Position numbers and translations under genes: made by a program. From Asaia sp. W19 (GTDB lineage: Bacteria > Pseudomonadota > Alphaproteobacteria > Acetobacterales > Acetobacteraceae), in the NCBI RefSeq assembly GCF_003994335.1, contig NZ_PNQZ01000047.1, forward strand, positions 1 through 64,000: a stretch of 64,000 bases of DNA. The letters are read 5' to 3'. This document shows positions 54,608 through 63,900 of this stretch, one piece after another (the stretch's first letter is position 1; every line of letters starts with the position of its first letter). Below the pieces are notes generated by a model, which saw only the letters and a program-made list of their open reading frames with translations, made no database searches and had not been told where the DNA came from.

Positions 54608-55801
54608 TTACCTCTGGCCCCCGGCCTTGTCCTTTTCGAGGGGCGGCGACAGCAGGGCCTGGGATTTAAGGACGAAGCTTCCATCCGTCACGACGGTTTC
54701 GCCGGGCTTCAGACCGGACGTCACGACAATCGTCCCGTCTAGCTCGGGCCCCACAGAGACCTTGCGCGCTTCATAGTGTGACTCGCCCAGACGCACGAAG
54801 ACACAGCTCTGGTTGCCGATCGTCTGGATGGCAGCCTGCGGAATGAGCACACCGCTGACCGTGCTGGTCGAGAACAGCCGTGATTTGACGAGCATCTCGG
54901 GCCTGAGGAGGCGCTGGCTGTTATCCACCAGACTGCGCACCAGAACATGGCGTGTCATAGGATCGACACTTCCCTCGATCAGGTCGATGCGGGATTCGAT
55001 CGGCCGGGAGTCAGGGGTAGGCCAGGTGAGCTGGCGTCCCCCGCGCGACAGGCGCGTCGCCTGCTGCTCTCCTACCTGCGAAACGACCCAGACATGAGAG
55101 AGATCGTCGATTTCCACCGCCGCCGCCGCGCGGTTGGAGACTTCCTCTCCCACCGAGACGATGATCTTGTTCACGATGCCGTCGATTGGTGAGATGACGG
55201 AGGAGTGCAACCCGTCGGCGCGTTCCGCCGAGGAGGTGAAGCGCGCCAGTCTTTCCCGCTCGTTCTGCACAAGGGCTTCGCTGCGCTTGACCGTGCCCTG
55301 GGCATCACGCAGGCGTGAATAGCGTCGCTGGGCTTCCCCTTGCGAGACCGCGCCTCCCTGAAGCGAGCGTGCGCGATCATAGGAGAGGCTTGCGTCGTCG
55401 CGCAGGGCGCGTGCCTGTTGCAGGGCGGCTTCGGCCGAGAGCAGGCGTTGTCGTTCGTCACTGAGGCTGAAGTCATCATAGGTGAACAGGACCTGCCCCT
55501 TTTTGACCACCTCGCCTGGTGTGACGAGAACAGACTGCACCCTGCCCTGCCCTACCGGATGCAGCCGGGCGCTCTTGCGGTCATCCTGATCGATATAGGC
55601 CGGGACATCGACATGCGGAGGGAGAGCCCCCTTATGGCCGATCGCCACATGGATCCCCTCCGATTCGAGGGCTTCCGGTGCGATCGTCAGGGGGGCTGTG
55701 GGCCATAAAGCAGCGGCCTGCGCATAGGCCCTGGGAGTGAAAAAGGGATTTGACGCGCCGAGCATCAGGATGGAAGCGAGGGGCAGGAAGGCGTATTTCA
55801 T
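54608..55801 (-). CDS. czcB: Efflux RND periplasmic adaptor (CzcB family)
   Basis: The 397-residue membrane-fusion protein has a signal-like N-terminus (ILMLGASNPFFTPRAYAQA). A barrel-sandwich region contains GRVQSVLVTPGEVVKKGQVLF and SPIDGIVNKIIVSVGEEVSN, separated by an alpha-hairpin (ALRDDASLSYDRARSLQGG..RLARF). It joins the outer-membrane factor and the RND pump. It overlaps the czcC stop by four bases. Confidence 0.9.
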   Translation of the reverse strand: MKYAFLPLASILMLGASNPFFTPRAYAQAAALWPTAPLTIAPEALESEGIHVAIGHKGALPPHVDVPAYIDQDDRKSARLHPVGQGRVQSVLVTPGEVVKKGQVLFTYDDFSLSDERQRLLSAEAALQQARALRDDASLSYDRARSLQGGAVSQGEAQRRYSRLRDAQGTVKRSEALVQNERERLARFTSSAERADGLHSSVISPIDGIVNKIIVSVGEEVSNRAAAAVEIDDLSHVWVVSQVGEQQATRLSRGGRQLTWPTPDSRPIESRIDLIEGSVDPMTRHVLVRSLVDNSQRLLRPEMLVKSRLFSTSTVSGVLIPQAAIQTIGNQSCVFVRLGESHYEARKVSVGPELDGTIVVTSGLKPGETVVTDGSFVLKSQALLSPPLEKDKAGGQR

Positions 55802-57180
55802 GGGTAGTTTCCTGCCATCAGGCTCATTCGGATCATGGCGGCGTGCCAGATCACATCGGCTTCCGCACTGCGTTGGCCGGCTTCCAGCGCCGCGCGGCGC
55901 GCGCGCAGATATTCGATCACCGGCGTCTCACCCACGCTCCACGCATGCTCGAGATCTCCGGCACGGGCATTGAGGGCGTGTACGGAGGTCGTGGTGTGAC
56001 GCAGCATCGACAGCGCCGAGCTCAGGCTGGCACGTGTCTGTCGATACTCTACCGTCACCTTGCGCTGGGCGAGCACGGCGTCGCGCTCGGCGGCGCCCAT
56101 GGCCTTGACCTCTTTCATGATCATGGGCGTGTTGCGCGCCTCGCTGGGGAGCGCCATCGAGAATTGGACCCCCACCTGTGTATCCCAGGGGCTGCCATAC
56201 TGGCCCTGCTTGACGACCTGAACACCCACTTGGGGGTTGGGCATGTAGGAGTGCCGCGCCACGGAATAGGCCGCCCGTGCGCTCTTGGTCACAGCATTGG
56301 CCATTTCGATGCGCGGGTCCCGTGCCGGGTCGAGGGCGAGGTTCTGCGTGCCCAGGATACGGCCGTCCAGCGAGAGAATATCGGGGATCTCATCTGTGCC
56401 GGTCAGGGCATCGAGCTCGGCACGTGCGCTTTCCAGAGCCTGCTCGGCCTGGGCGATCTGGGCGTCGAGATCGGCTTTCTCGCCCACCACTGCGTCGAAA
56501 TCCGAGGAGGCGATTTCGCCAGCGCGCAGCCCTTGCTGTGAGCTGCGTACCACACGGTCAAGGAGATCGCTGGTGGCGCGCAGATTGCCGATCTTTTTCT
56601 GCAACAAGGTCGCACTGCTGGCGAGGTCGAGCACTCTGACCGAGCTCAGGAGATGCTGAACCTTGATCCGCGCGCGCGCCACGGCTTCATCTGCCAGCGC
56701 ATTGCGCATGGTCGCCGTGCCCTGTCCCGGCAACCAGAGCGGAATGCTGATGCTGCCTTGGTAGGTTGTATAGCCAAGATTCGTGCCGATAAAATGGTCA
56801 TCGAGATACTGCCCAGCGAGGATCGGCCCGTCTGGAAACCAGGATTGCGCGGCGTTGGCGTTTTTGTGTGAAGCCGAAGCGTCGATCGAGAAGGACTGGT
56901 TGGCCGGATCGCGGTCCCAGGCAGCGCGTATGGCGTCGTGGAAACTCTCCGCCCGGGAAGCCGGCGCTGTGATCGCGAGACCGAGCATGAGTGAGAAAGC
57001 GACCCCGAGGGTATGCCCGTTGCGTCTTGTCCCGGCACGAACAGAGTTGACGCGAGAGGGTACGCTTTTCGGCGTCACGACAAAGGGCGGCGCAGCCGCT
57101 GAGGGCGCGGCAGGAGAACACGCGGCATGGGGAGCCGAGGTGCGGAACGGCAGCCTGTTCGACCAGAGAATCACTGACAT
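55798..57180 (-). CDS. czcC: TolC-like outer-membrane factor (CzcC family)
   Basis: The 460-residue efflux channel has a signal peptide after an unusually long N-terminal stretch; the hydrophobic core is GVAFSLMLGLAITAPASRA (about residues 60-78), so the true start may be later than ATG 57180, but no better in-frame ATG with a full signal is present. Two related helical repeats follow (EIASSDFDAVVGEKADLDAQ and VGETPVIEYLRARRAALEAG), as in OMF proteins. First gene of the czcCBA operon. Confidence 0.83.
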   Translation of the reverse strand: MSVILWSNRLPFRTSAPHAACSPAAPSAAAPPFVVTPKSVPSRVNSVRAGTRRNGHTLGVAFSLMLGLAITAPASRAESFHDAIRAAWDRDPANQSFSIDASASHKNANAAQSWFPDGPILAGQYLDDHFIGTNLGYTTYQGSISIPLWLPGQGTATMRNALADEAVARARIKVQHLLSSVRVLDLASSATLLQKKIGNLRATSDLLDRVVRSSQQGLRAGEIASSDFDAVVGEKADLDAQIAQAEQALESARAELDALTGTDEIPDILSLDGRILGTQNLALDPARDPRIEMANAVTKSARAAYSVARHSYMPNPQVGVQVVKQGQYGSPWDTQVGVQFSMALPSEARNTPMIMKEVKAMGAAERDAVLAQRKVTVEYRQTRASLSSALSMLRHTTTSVHALNARAGDLEHAWSVGETPVIEYLRARRAALEAGQRSAEADVIWHAAMIRMSLMAGNYP

Positions 57181-57253
57181 GATGGCGCGATCTTAGGCGC
57201 AGTTGCGCGGCGCTCCGCGACAAAACTTGGCTGGACAATAAAATAAAAAATAA

Positions 57254-57274
57254 CTGTTGCCAGAGTGGCAGCAG
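57254..57274. promoter_or_regulatory. Near-perfect inverted repeat upstream of czcC
   Basis: CTGTTGCC-AGAGT-GGCAGCAG is an 8-bp dyad with one mismatch and a 5-nt spacer, about 75 bases before the czcC start and beside an AT-rich run (57236-57253). It may be the operator of a metal-responsive regulator not encoded in the window. The rest of the 291-base gap shows no gene. Confidence 0.45.
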
Positions 57275-57471
57275 TCATGGGGGCAGTAACCGGGGGTGGT
57301 ACCAGAAACGATCAGAGGCAAGCCAATCAGGCGTTGCGCCAAATGGCCGCCATTCTGGAGCACTCGGCGATTGTTGGACTCACGACAGGCGGCTGATGCA
57401 ACGGCTCGTGAATGCATATTTCTTAACCGCGTATCTCGGTGCTGATCGGCGGCGCATGTTGCGCACGCCTG

Positions 57472-57810
57472 CTATATGGGGATGCCGTCTAGTTTCCTTA
57501 CCCAATGCGCATGGCGGTTCTTGAGGGCCTTGTTCTGGATGTATGCAGCGTCGTCATCTCCCTCCAGTCGCTCGATCACGTCGAAAGAAAATGCGTCCTG
57601 TCCGTGCTTCCTCCATATCTCCTGGAGTGACTTGAACGGATTACTGTTATTCCTGAGCGTGAACCAAAGGCGGTTCTGGATAGTCGCAAGGTCCGGGGCT
57701 GCACCAATCCACACATGAGCCGATGCCACGCATCGAACGGCGTAAATCCCAGCCTCGCGTTTTCGCTCCTTATAAGCCGCGATCGCTGACCTGCGTTCGG
57801 TCGCTTTCAT
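57472..57810 (-). CDS. GIY-YIG nuclease family protein
   Basis: The 112-residue protein has GIY-YIG elements visible as EAGIYAVRC and HVWIGAAPDLATIQNRLWFTL, then KSLQEIWRKHGQDAFSFDVIERL. The second motif is IG preceded by W rather than YIG. Such small proteins are frequent in alphaproteobacteria; substrate and role are not known. It is divergent from the DUF2239 gene. Confidence 0.75.
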   Translation of the reverse strand: MKATERRSAIAAYKERKREAGIYAVRCVASAHVWIGAAPDLATIQNRLWFTLRNNSNPFKSLQEIWRKHGQDAFSFDVIERLEGDDDAAYIQNKALKNRHAHWVRKLDGIPI

Positions 57811-57915
57811 CAGGTTCCCCCTTTTACCAAGGCTCTATCCTAATTCAGAACGCTACCTGGCACAATAACATCCGGGTAAATTGATTTATATTTTCGTCCG
57901 GATATAAGTAGGAGA

Positions 57916-58530
57916 ATGAGCACATACCTCTCTACACGTTGCACGGCTTTCGCTGGGGTCAACCGGATAGCCACAGGTTCGTTGATCGACGTCGCCTTGA
58001 CGATCAAGGGAATGGAAGATCGCATAGAGGGCCCGATCCTGACATTTGATGACGCGTCCGGCGCGGTCATAGACCTCGACCTTCGCGGTGGCACCGCAGA
58101 AATTGTCACGCGCCTGACCGGGCGCGGTAAGGCGAAAGCACTTGATTCGGGACACCAGGGCGGGGGCACTAACGGACCGGGTCGATCGCGAGGCCGTCCA
58201 AAACTGGGTGTGATCGCGCGTGAAGTGACTTTGCTTCCGCGTCATTGGGAGTGGCTGGCAAAACAGCCGGGAGGCGCGTCGCAAGTCCTACGCCGTATCG
58301 TAGACGAAGCGCGCCGTGCTGACGGCGGAAAGTCCGATCTCAACGCGGCTCATGAACGCACATATCGCTTTCTCTCTGCGCTCGCCGGCAATCTTGTAGG
58401 ATACGAGGAAGCAATTCGCGCCTTGTTCGCTGGTGACTACAAATCCTTCAACGGCCGGATGGCTACATGGCCGTCCGATATCCGTGACCACGCCATCACT
58501 CTTTCCCAAAGCTCTCCCATGCAGCAGTGA
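57916..58530 (+). CDS. DUF2239 family protein
   Basis: The 204-residue protein starts FAGVNRIATGSLIDVALTIKG, then TFDDASGAVIDLDLRGG, GRPKLGVIAREVTLLPRHWEWLAKQPGGAS and a helical C-terminus. This is the DUF2239 pattern. The middle segment resembles a small DNA-binding (ribbon-helix-helix-like) region but that is inference. Its stop overlaps or abuts the next gene (TGACCATG), suggesting coupling. Confidence 0.8.
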   Translation: MSTYLSTRCTAFAGVNRIATGSLIDVALTIKGMEDRIEGPILTFDDASGAVIDLDLRGGTAEIVTRLTGRGKAKALDSGHQGGGTNGPGRSRGRPKLGVIAREVTLLPRHWEWLAKQPGGASQVLRRIVDEARRADGGKSDLNAAHERTYRFLSALAGNLVGYEEAIRALFAGDYKSFNGRMATWPSDIRDHAITLSQSSPMQQ

Positions 58531-58532
58531 CC

Positions 58533-58994
58533 ATGATAGGATCCAGTCAGCGCAAACTGCGTCTTGCGTCTTTCATCCGCCATGTATGGGATGAAGGAGA
58601 CGCGGATGCGTCTGACGATTACGTGGCGGAGGCCTATACGGTCCATCATGATCCCGGGGATCCTTGGGAGGGCAGAACGCTTGATCGCGCGGGCTTCAAG
58701 GATCGGGTCAGGAAATCACGAGCGGCCTTCCCGGATCAGAAATTTGATATCCAGGGATTGTTTGCCGATGGCCAGAGCGTTGTGATGACCTGGCTATGGT
58801 GCGGCACCCATCGGGGGGATCTGCCCGGCTTTCTGGCAACGGATGAAATGATCAGGAGGTCGGGAGCTACAGTATATACTTTTAATAACAGCGAGCTTCT
58901 GACCGGACACTGGCAGATTTCTGATCGGCTCGGCGTTTTCCAGCAGCTGCGGCGCAACAGAGGGAAGAGCTTGTCAGCCAGAAGCCAGAGATAG
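58533..58994 (+). CDS. SnoaL-like polyketide cyclase/ester cyclase family protein
   Basis: The protein has about 153 residues with an NTF2-like fold: FIRHVWDEGDADASDDYVAE, HHDPGDPWEGRTLDRAGFKD, FPDQKFDIQGLFADGQSVVM and TGHWQISDRLGVFQQL. These small proteins have mixed or unknown enzymatic roles. ATG 58533 is chosen; GTG 58527 is an alternative. It is the last gene of a two-gene unit with the DUF2239 gene. Confidence 0.75.
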   Translation: MIGSSQRKLRLASFIRHVWDEGDADASDDYVAEAYTVHHDPGDPWEGRTLDRAGFKDRVRKSRAAFPDQKFDIQGLFADGQSVVMTWLWCGTHRGDLPGFLATDEMIRRSGATVYTFNNSELLTGHWQISDRLGVFQQLRRNRGKSLSARSQR

Positions 58995-59051
58995 GCTGAT
59001 GCGCCTGGGTCCCGGGCGACCGATTTTCGTGCCGCCAGGTGCGAACGGTAA

Positions 59052-59100
59052 GGGGTATGATTGATGGGCGTGTATCCGTGCCCTGGTCATGTATCACCCC
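59052..59100. terminator. Nested hairpin between convergent genes
   Basis: GGGGT (59052-59056) pairs with ACCCC (59096-59100), enclosing GGGC-GTGTATCCGT-GCCC. It lies between the SnoaL-like gene and the small secreted-protein gene, which converge. Confidence 0.4.
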
Positions 59101-59124
59101 TCAACCGCTCCCACAGGCTGGGTA

Positions 59125-59466
59125 TCAGTTACCCAGAGGCTGGACGTGCGAGACTTTGCCGTAGCGATCGTAATAGATCACGGCGTCTCCACGCCGTTGC
59201 GCGTAGCCATCCGGTGTGCCGTCGGGGCGCTTGAACAGAATGCGATTGGCGTCGGGTTGTTCGATAACCTTGTCGCCTGGGGGGCGATATTTGAACATGC
59301 TGAAATCCGCTTCCGCCTTGGGAAGGGCGGAGGAGCGGGCAAGCTGATGCATATCCGGCTTTTTCTTGCTGTCATCGTCATCCTGAGCCGACGCTAGAAC
59401 GGGGGTCATGACGACCCCCATACCCAGAGTGGTGAGTGCGAGATGACGGAGTCTGGACGGTTTCAT
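59125..59466 (-). CDS. Small secreted protein, function unknown
   Basis: The protein has about 113 residues. ATG 59466 gives a clear signal peptide (MKPSRLRHLALTTLGMGVVM to ASAQ); an upstream ATG at 59526 would bury it. The mature part is acidic/basic at its start (DDDDSKKKPDMHQ) and ends RRGDAVIYYDRYGKVSHVQPLGN. I do not recognise a family. It follows the NodT-type outer-membrane factor by 16 bases on the same strand, so it may be co-transcribed with the efflux genes. Confidence 0.65.
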   Translation of the reverse strand: MKPSRLRHLALTTLGMGVVMTPVLASAQDDDDSKKKPDMHQLARSSALPKAEADFSMFKYRPPGDKVIEQPDANRILFKRPDGTPDGYAQRRGDAVIYYDRYGKVSHVQPLGN

Positions 59467-59482
59467 CCGGGTGTTTCCTGTA

Positions 59483-60967
59483 TCAGCCTTTGTTCCGGGC
59501 GGCGGGCGGAACCGAGGCTGTCGCAACGTCAGATGCGCTCCAGCCGCCGCCCAGAGCCCGATAGAGCGTTACCAGATTCTGGTAACGCGCCAATTGCACG
59601 TTGATCAGGCTCTGTTGCGCGTCATACAGGCTGCGCTGCTGTGTCAGGGTGGTCAGATAGGTATCGATACCCGTGTTGTAACGCATCATCGCCAGATCGT
59701 AGGCCTGCTGGGACGACTGGACCAGCCCCTTCATATGCGTGTCCTGCGCGAGATAGGTTTCACGCGCCGTCAACGCATCCGAGACTTCCTTGAACGCTGT
59801 CTGTACCGCCTTCTCGTAGGTGGCGATCTGAGAAAGGCGACGGGCCTTGCTGATCTTGAGGTTGCCCTCGTTCTGCCCCCAGGTGAAAATCGGGAAGGTG
59901 ATGTTCGGCGAGACCGACCAGGTCTGGGCGCCTGGGGTGAAGAGATGCCGGAACTGCAGCGAACTCACGCCCTCCTGCGCCGTCAGCGTTACCTTTGGGA
60001 AGAAGGCTGCGCGCGCCGCACCGATATTGGCATTGGCACCGATCAGGTTGTGTTCGGCCGACTGGATGTCGGGACGCTGGGCGATCAGGTCCGAGGGAAG
60101 ACCCGCCGGGAGATCGCTCAGAAGTGTCTGACTGCCGAAAGGCTGCGGCGCAGGCAGGGTATCGGGAAGCGGTACACCAACGAGCAATTGCAGCTGATGC
60201 TCGTCCTGAGCCATCTGGCGCTCATATTGCGCCTTGTTGCTCGCCGCCTGTTCGACCTGGGTCTGGGTCTGAGCGAGGGTCAGCGCATCGGACTCGCCGT
60301 GATCGTATTTCAGGCGGGTCAGGCGGAGTGTGTCGCTCTGTGAGGTGAGGGTCTGATCCGTCACCCTTACGAGTTCGCGGTCCGCCAGCCATTGCAGATA
60401 GGTATTTGCTACCTGCGACACCATGCTGATCAGTACGGATTGCGCGTTCATGCGCGATCCCAGCAACTCCTCGGCTTGTTGGCGCGACAGATTGCGGATG
60501 CGGCCGAACAGGTCGATTTCATAGGACGAGAACCCGATATTCGCCCCGTAATAGCGCAGCATGGCTGTCCCACGCCCCAGACCCGGGGCGAAGGAGAAAC
60601 CTGCGGTCTCTGACGGAGCAAAATACTGTCCCTGCCCTGTCACGCCAATCGGCGGGAACAGCGAGGCGTGCTGAACCTCGTAGCTGCCCTGGGCTTCCAT
60701 GATCGCCGCCGCCTGGCTGCGCAGGTCGCGGTTGTTGCGCAGGGCGAGTTCGATCAGCGCGCGTAGCCGGGCATCGGTAAAGAAGTGCTTCCAGCCAATA
60801 TCGGATGCGGCCTGGCCCGCGAGGGCCGCCGTCTTTCCGGCATCAGCCGGATAGGCATTCTGTACCGGCTGGGTCGGCCGGTTGTATTTCGGCGCCAGGT
60901 CGCACGAGGCAAGCATGGTGAACGCCAACAGGGCGCTCACCGATTTCATGGTCTTCATGGTGCTCAT
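59483..60967 (-). CDS. NodT family RND outer-membrane lipoprotein
   Basis: The 494-residue outer-membrane channel has a lipoprotein signal (VSALLAFTMLASCDLAPKYNRP) and OMF repeats typical of OprM/NodT (IDLFGRIRNLSRQQAEELLGSR; ERQMAQDEHQLQLLVG; LIAQRPDIQSAEHNLIGANANIGAARAAFFP). It overlaps the RND pump stop by ATGA. With that pump it should export drugs or solvents across the outer membrane. Confidence 0.92.
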   Translation of the reverse strand: MSTMKTMKSVSALLAFTMLASCDLAPKYNRPTQPVQNAYPADAGKTAALAGQAASDIGWKHFFTDARLRALIELALRNNRDLRSQAAAIMEAQGSYEVQHASLFPPIGVTGQGQYFAPSETAGFSFAPGLGRGTAMLRYYGANIGFSSYEIDLFGRIRNLSRQQAEELLGSRMNAQSVLISMVSQVANTYLQWLADRELVRVTDQTLTSQSDTLRLTRLKYDHGESDALTLAQTQTQVEQAASNKAQYERQMAQDEHQLQLLVGVPLPDTLPAPQPFGSQTLLSDLPAGLPSDLIAQRPDIQSAEHNLIGANANIGAARAAFFPKVTLTAQEGVSSLQFRHLFTPGAQTWSVSPNITFPIFTWGQNEGNLKISKARRLSQIATYEKAVQTAFKEVSDALTARETYLAQDTHMKGLVQSSQQAYDLAMMRYNTGIDTYLTTLTQQRSLYDAQQSLINVQLARYQNLVTLYRALGGGWSASDVATASVPPAARNKG

Positions 60968-63900
60968 GCGCCCTCTCCCCGAGCGGCTTCGTTGCGGTGT
61001 TCGTACGGATCGACACGATCCTTCATGCGGGTCACGCGGAACAGGCGCAGGATCACCACAAAGAACACAGGGACAAAATAGACGGCCAGCAGCGTTGCCG
61101 AGAGCATGCCGCCCACGACGCAGGTGCCGATGGCGACACGCGCCGCCGAGCCTGCGCCTGTCGCGATTGCCAGAGGAAACACACCGCAGACGAAGGCGAT
61201 GGAGGTCATCAGGATCGGACGCAGGCGCTCGCGGCCGGCCTTGAGCACCGAGTCCTCGAGTGAGTCACCCTGCTCGAAGAACTCCTTGGCGAATTCGACG
61301 ATCAGAATGGCGTTCTTGACCGAGAGACCGACCGTGGTCAGCAGTCCGACCTGGAAATACACGTCGTTATCGAGGCCACGCCACAGCGTGGCGCCAATAG
61401 CGCCGAGCACGCCAAGCGGAAGCACCATCAGCACCGAGAGCGGGATCGCCCAGCTCTCATAGAGCGCAGCAAGGCAGAGCAGAATGACGATGGCGGCGAG
61501 AGCATAAAGAGGGCCCGTGGCACCGCTCGAGGCGACCTGCTCGTAGGAGATACCGGTCCATTCATAACCGATCCCCTTGGGCAGATGCTGCAGGATCTTT
61601 TCCATTTCCTGCATGGCCGCGCCAGAACTGGTACCCGCTGCGCCCTGCCCCTGAAGCTCGAACGAGTTCAGGCCGTTATAGTCTTCCACCTTTTGCGGGC
61701 CGACAATCCAGTTGCCTGAGGCAAAGGCGTTGAATGGCACCATGGCCCCTGCCGTGTTCCGGACGTACCACTTGTTCAGATCCTCGGGCGTCATGCGCGC
61801 CCAGGCTTCACCCTCAATATAGACCTGCTTCACGCGATCGCTGCGCATGAACTGGTTGACGTAAATCGAGCCGAATGCCCCCTGGATAGTGGTATTGATC
61901 TCGGCATTCGTCACGCCCTGCGCATTGGCACGCTCACGGTCGATGTCCAGGTGGAATTGGGGCTGGTCTTCCAGACCCATGGGGCGCACGGCCATCAGCT
62001 TCGGGTTCTTGGCGGCCTCCGCGAGCACCTGATTCCTGGCTGCCAGCAGCGCCTGATGTCCCAGATGCCCGTTATCCTCCAGCTCCAGATCGAAACCGGC
62101 AGCATTGCCCAGTTCCATGACGGCGGGCGGATTGATGGCAAAGATGATCGCTTCCGGGTCCATCCAGAAGTGCTTCATGATTTCGCCGGCCACTGACATC
62201 GTCGTGTTCTTGTAGCCGGGACGTTCATCCCATGGTTTGAGTCGGATGAAGAACGCACCCGCGCTCTGGCCCTGACCGGCGAAGTTGAAGCCGTTCATGG
62301 CGAAAACGGACTGCGCGATATCACCGTATTTGTGCATGACATAATCGGTGATCTTGCGGTTGACCGCTGCGGTCTGGGCATTATTTGCACCCGGGCGCAT
62401 GGTCACCTGACCGAAAATGATTCCCTGATCCTCTTCCGGCAGGAAGCCACCGGGAACACGCATGAACAGGAAGACGGCACCACCGGCAAAAGCCGCGAAG
62501 ATCAGCATGCTGACCACACGACTGCGGACGAGGCGTCGCACCCCGCCCAGATAGCCATTGGTCATACGGTCAAAATTACGGTTGAACCAGGCGATCGGGC
62601 CCTTCTTATGCTCCTTGTGCGTCGGCTTGAGCATGGAGCCGCAAAGCGCAGGTGTCATGACCGTGGCGACGAGCACCGAGAGCCACATTGCCGAGACGAT
62701 GGTGATCGAGAACTGACGATAGATCACCCCCGTGGAGCCGCCGAAGGCAGCCATAGGCAGGAACACAGCTGTCAGAACGAGCACGATACCCACGAGCGCG
62801 CCCGTGATTTCATCCATGGACTGGCGTGAGGCCTCCTTGGGGGAAAGCCCCTTTTCGCTCATCACGCGCTCCACGTTTTCCACCACAACGATCGCGTCAT
62901 CCACCAGAAGGCCGACGGCGAGCACCATGGCAAGCATGGTGAGCGTGTTGATGGAGAACCCGAGAGCCGAAAGCACACCAAACGTACCAAGCAGCACCAC
63001 TGGCACGGCGATGGTGGGGATCAGCGTGGCGCGGAAGTTCTGCAGGAAGATCAGCATTACCACGAAGACGAGGGCAATAGCCTCGAGGAGCGTGATGACC
63101 ACTTCCTTGATCGACAGGGTGATGAACGGCTCTGTGTCGAGCGGATAAACGGTCTTCAGACCGCGCGGGTAGAACTTCTCGAGCTCGGCCACCTTGGCGC
63201 GCACGGCATTTTCCGTCGTGAGCTGGTTCGCTCCCGGTGCGAGCTTGAGCGCCATACCGACAGTCGGCAGGTTGTTGTAGAACGACGACAGATTGTAGTT
63301 CTGCGCGCCGAGTTCCACGCGGGCTACGTCGCTCAGATGCACCTGCGATCCGTCCTGCTGGACCTTGAGCACGATCTTCTTGAACTGCTCGGGCTCGCTC
63401 AAGCGTGTGGGACCGATGATCGTCGCATCGAAGCCGATTTCCTTGGTGGCGGGCAATCCGCCCAGTTCGCCCGAGGAAACCTGGATGTTCTGCTGCGAGA
63501 TCGCAGTCTGGATATCGCTGACGTTGAGTGCGTATTTGTAAAGCTTGTTGGGGTCCAGCCATACGCGCATCGCGTATTCCGAACCGAACAGGGTGTGATC
63601 GCCCACACCCGACACGCGCGATAGCGGGTCGGACACGTTCGAAGCCACGTAATCGGCAATATCCTGACCCGACATGCTGCTATCGGTCGAAATGAAGGCG
63701 AGAACGAGCATGAAGTTCTTCACGGCCTTCGTCACGCTCAGGCCCTGTGCCACCACTTCGGTTGGCAGGCGCGGCTGTGCGAGCTGCAGCTTGTTCTGCA
63801 CCTGAACCTGCGCGATATCGGGGTTGGTCCCCTGCGCGAAGGTCAGGTCGATTTCCATATGGCCACTGCCATAGGAGGAAGCCGAGAGATATTCGAGATG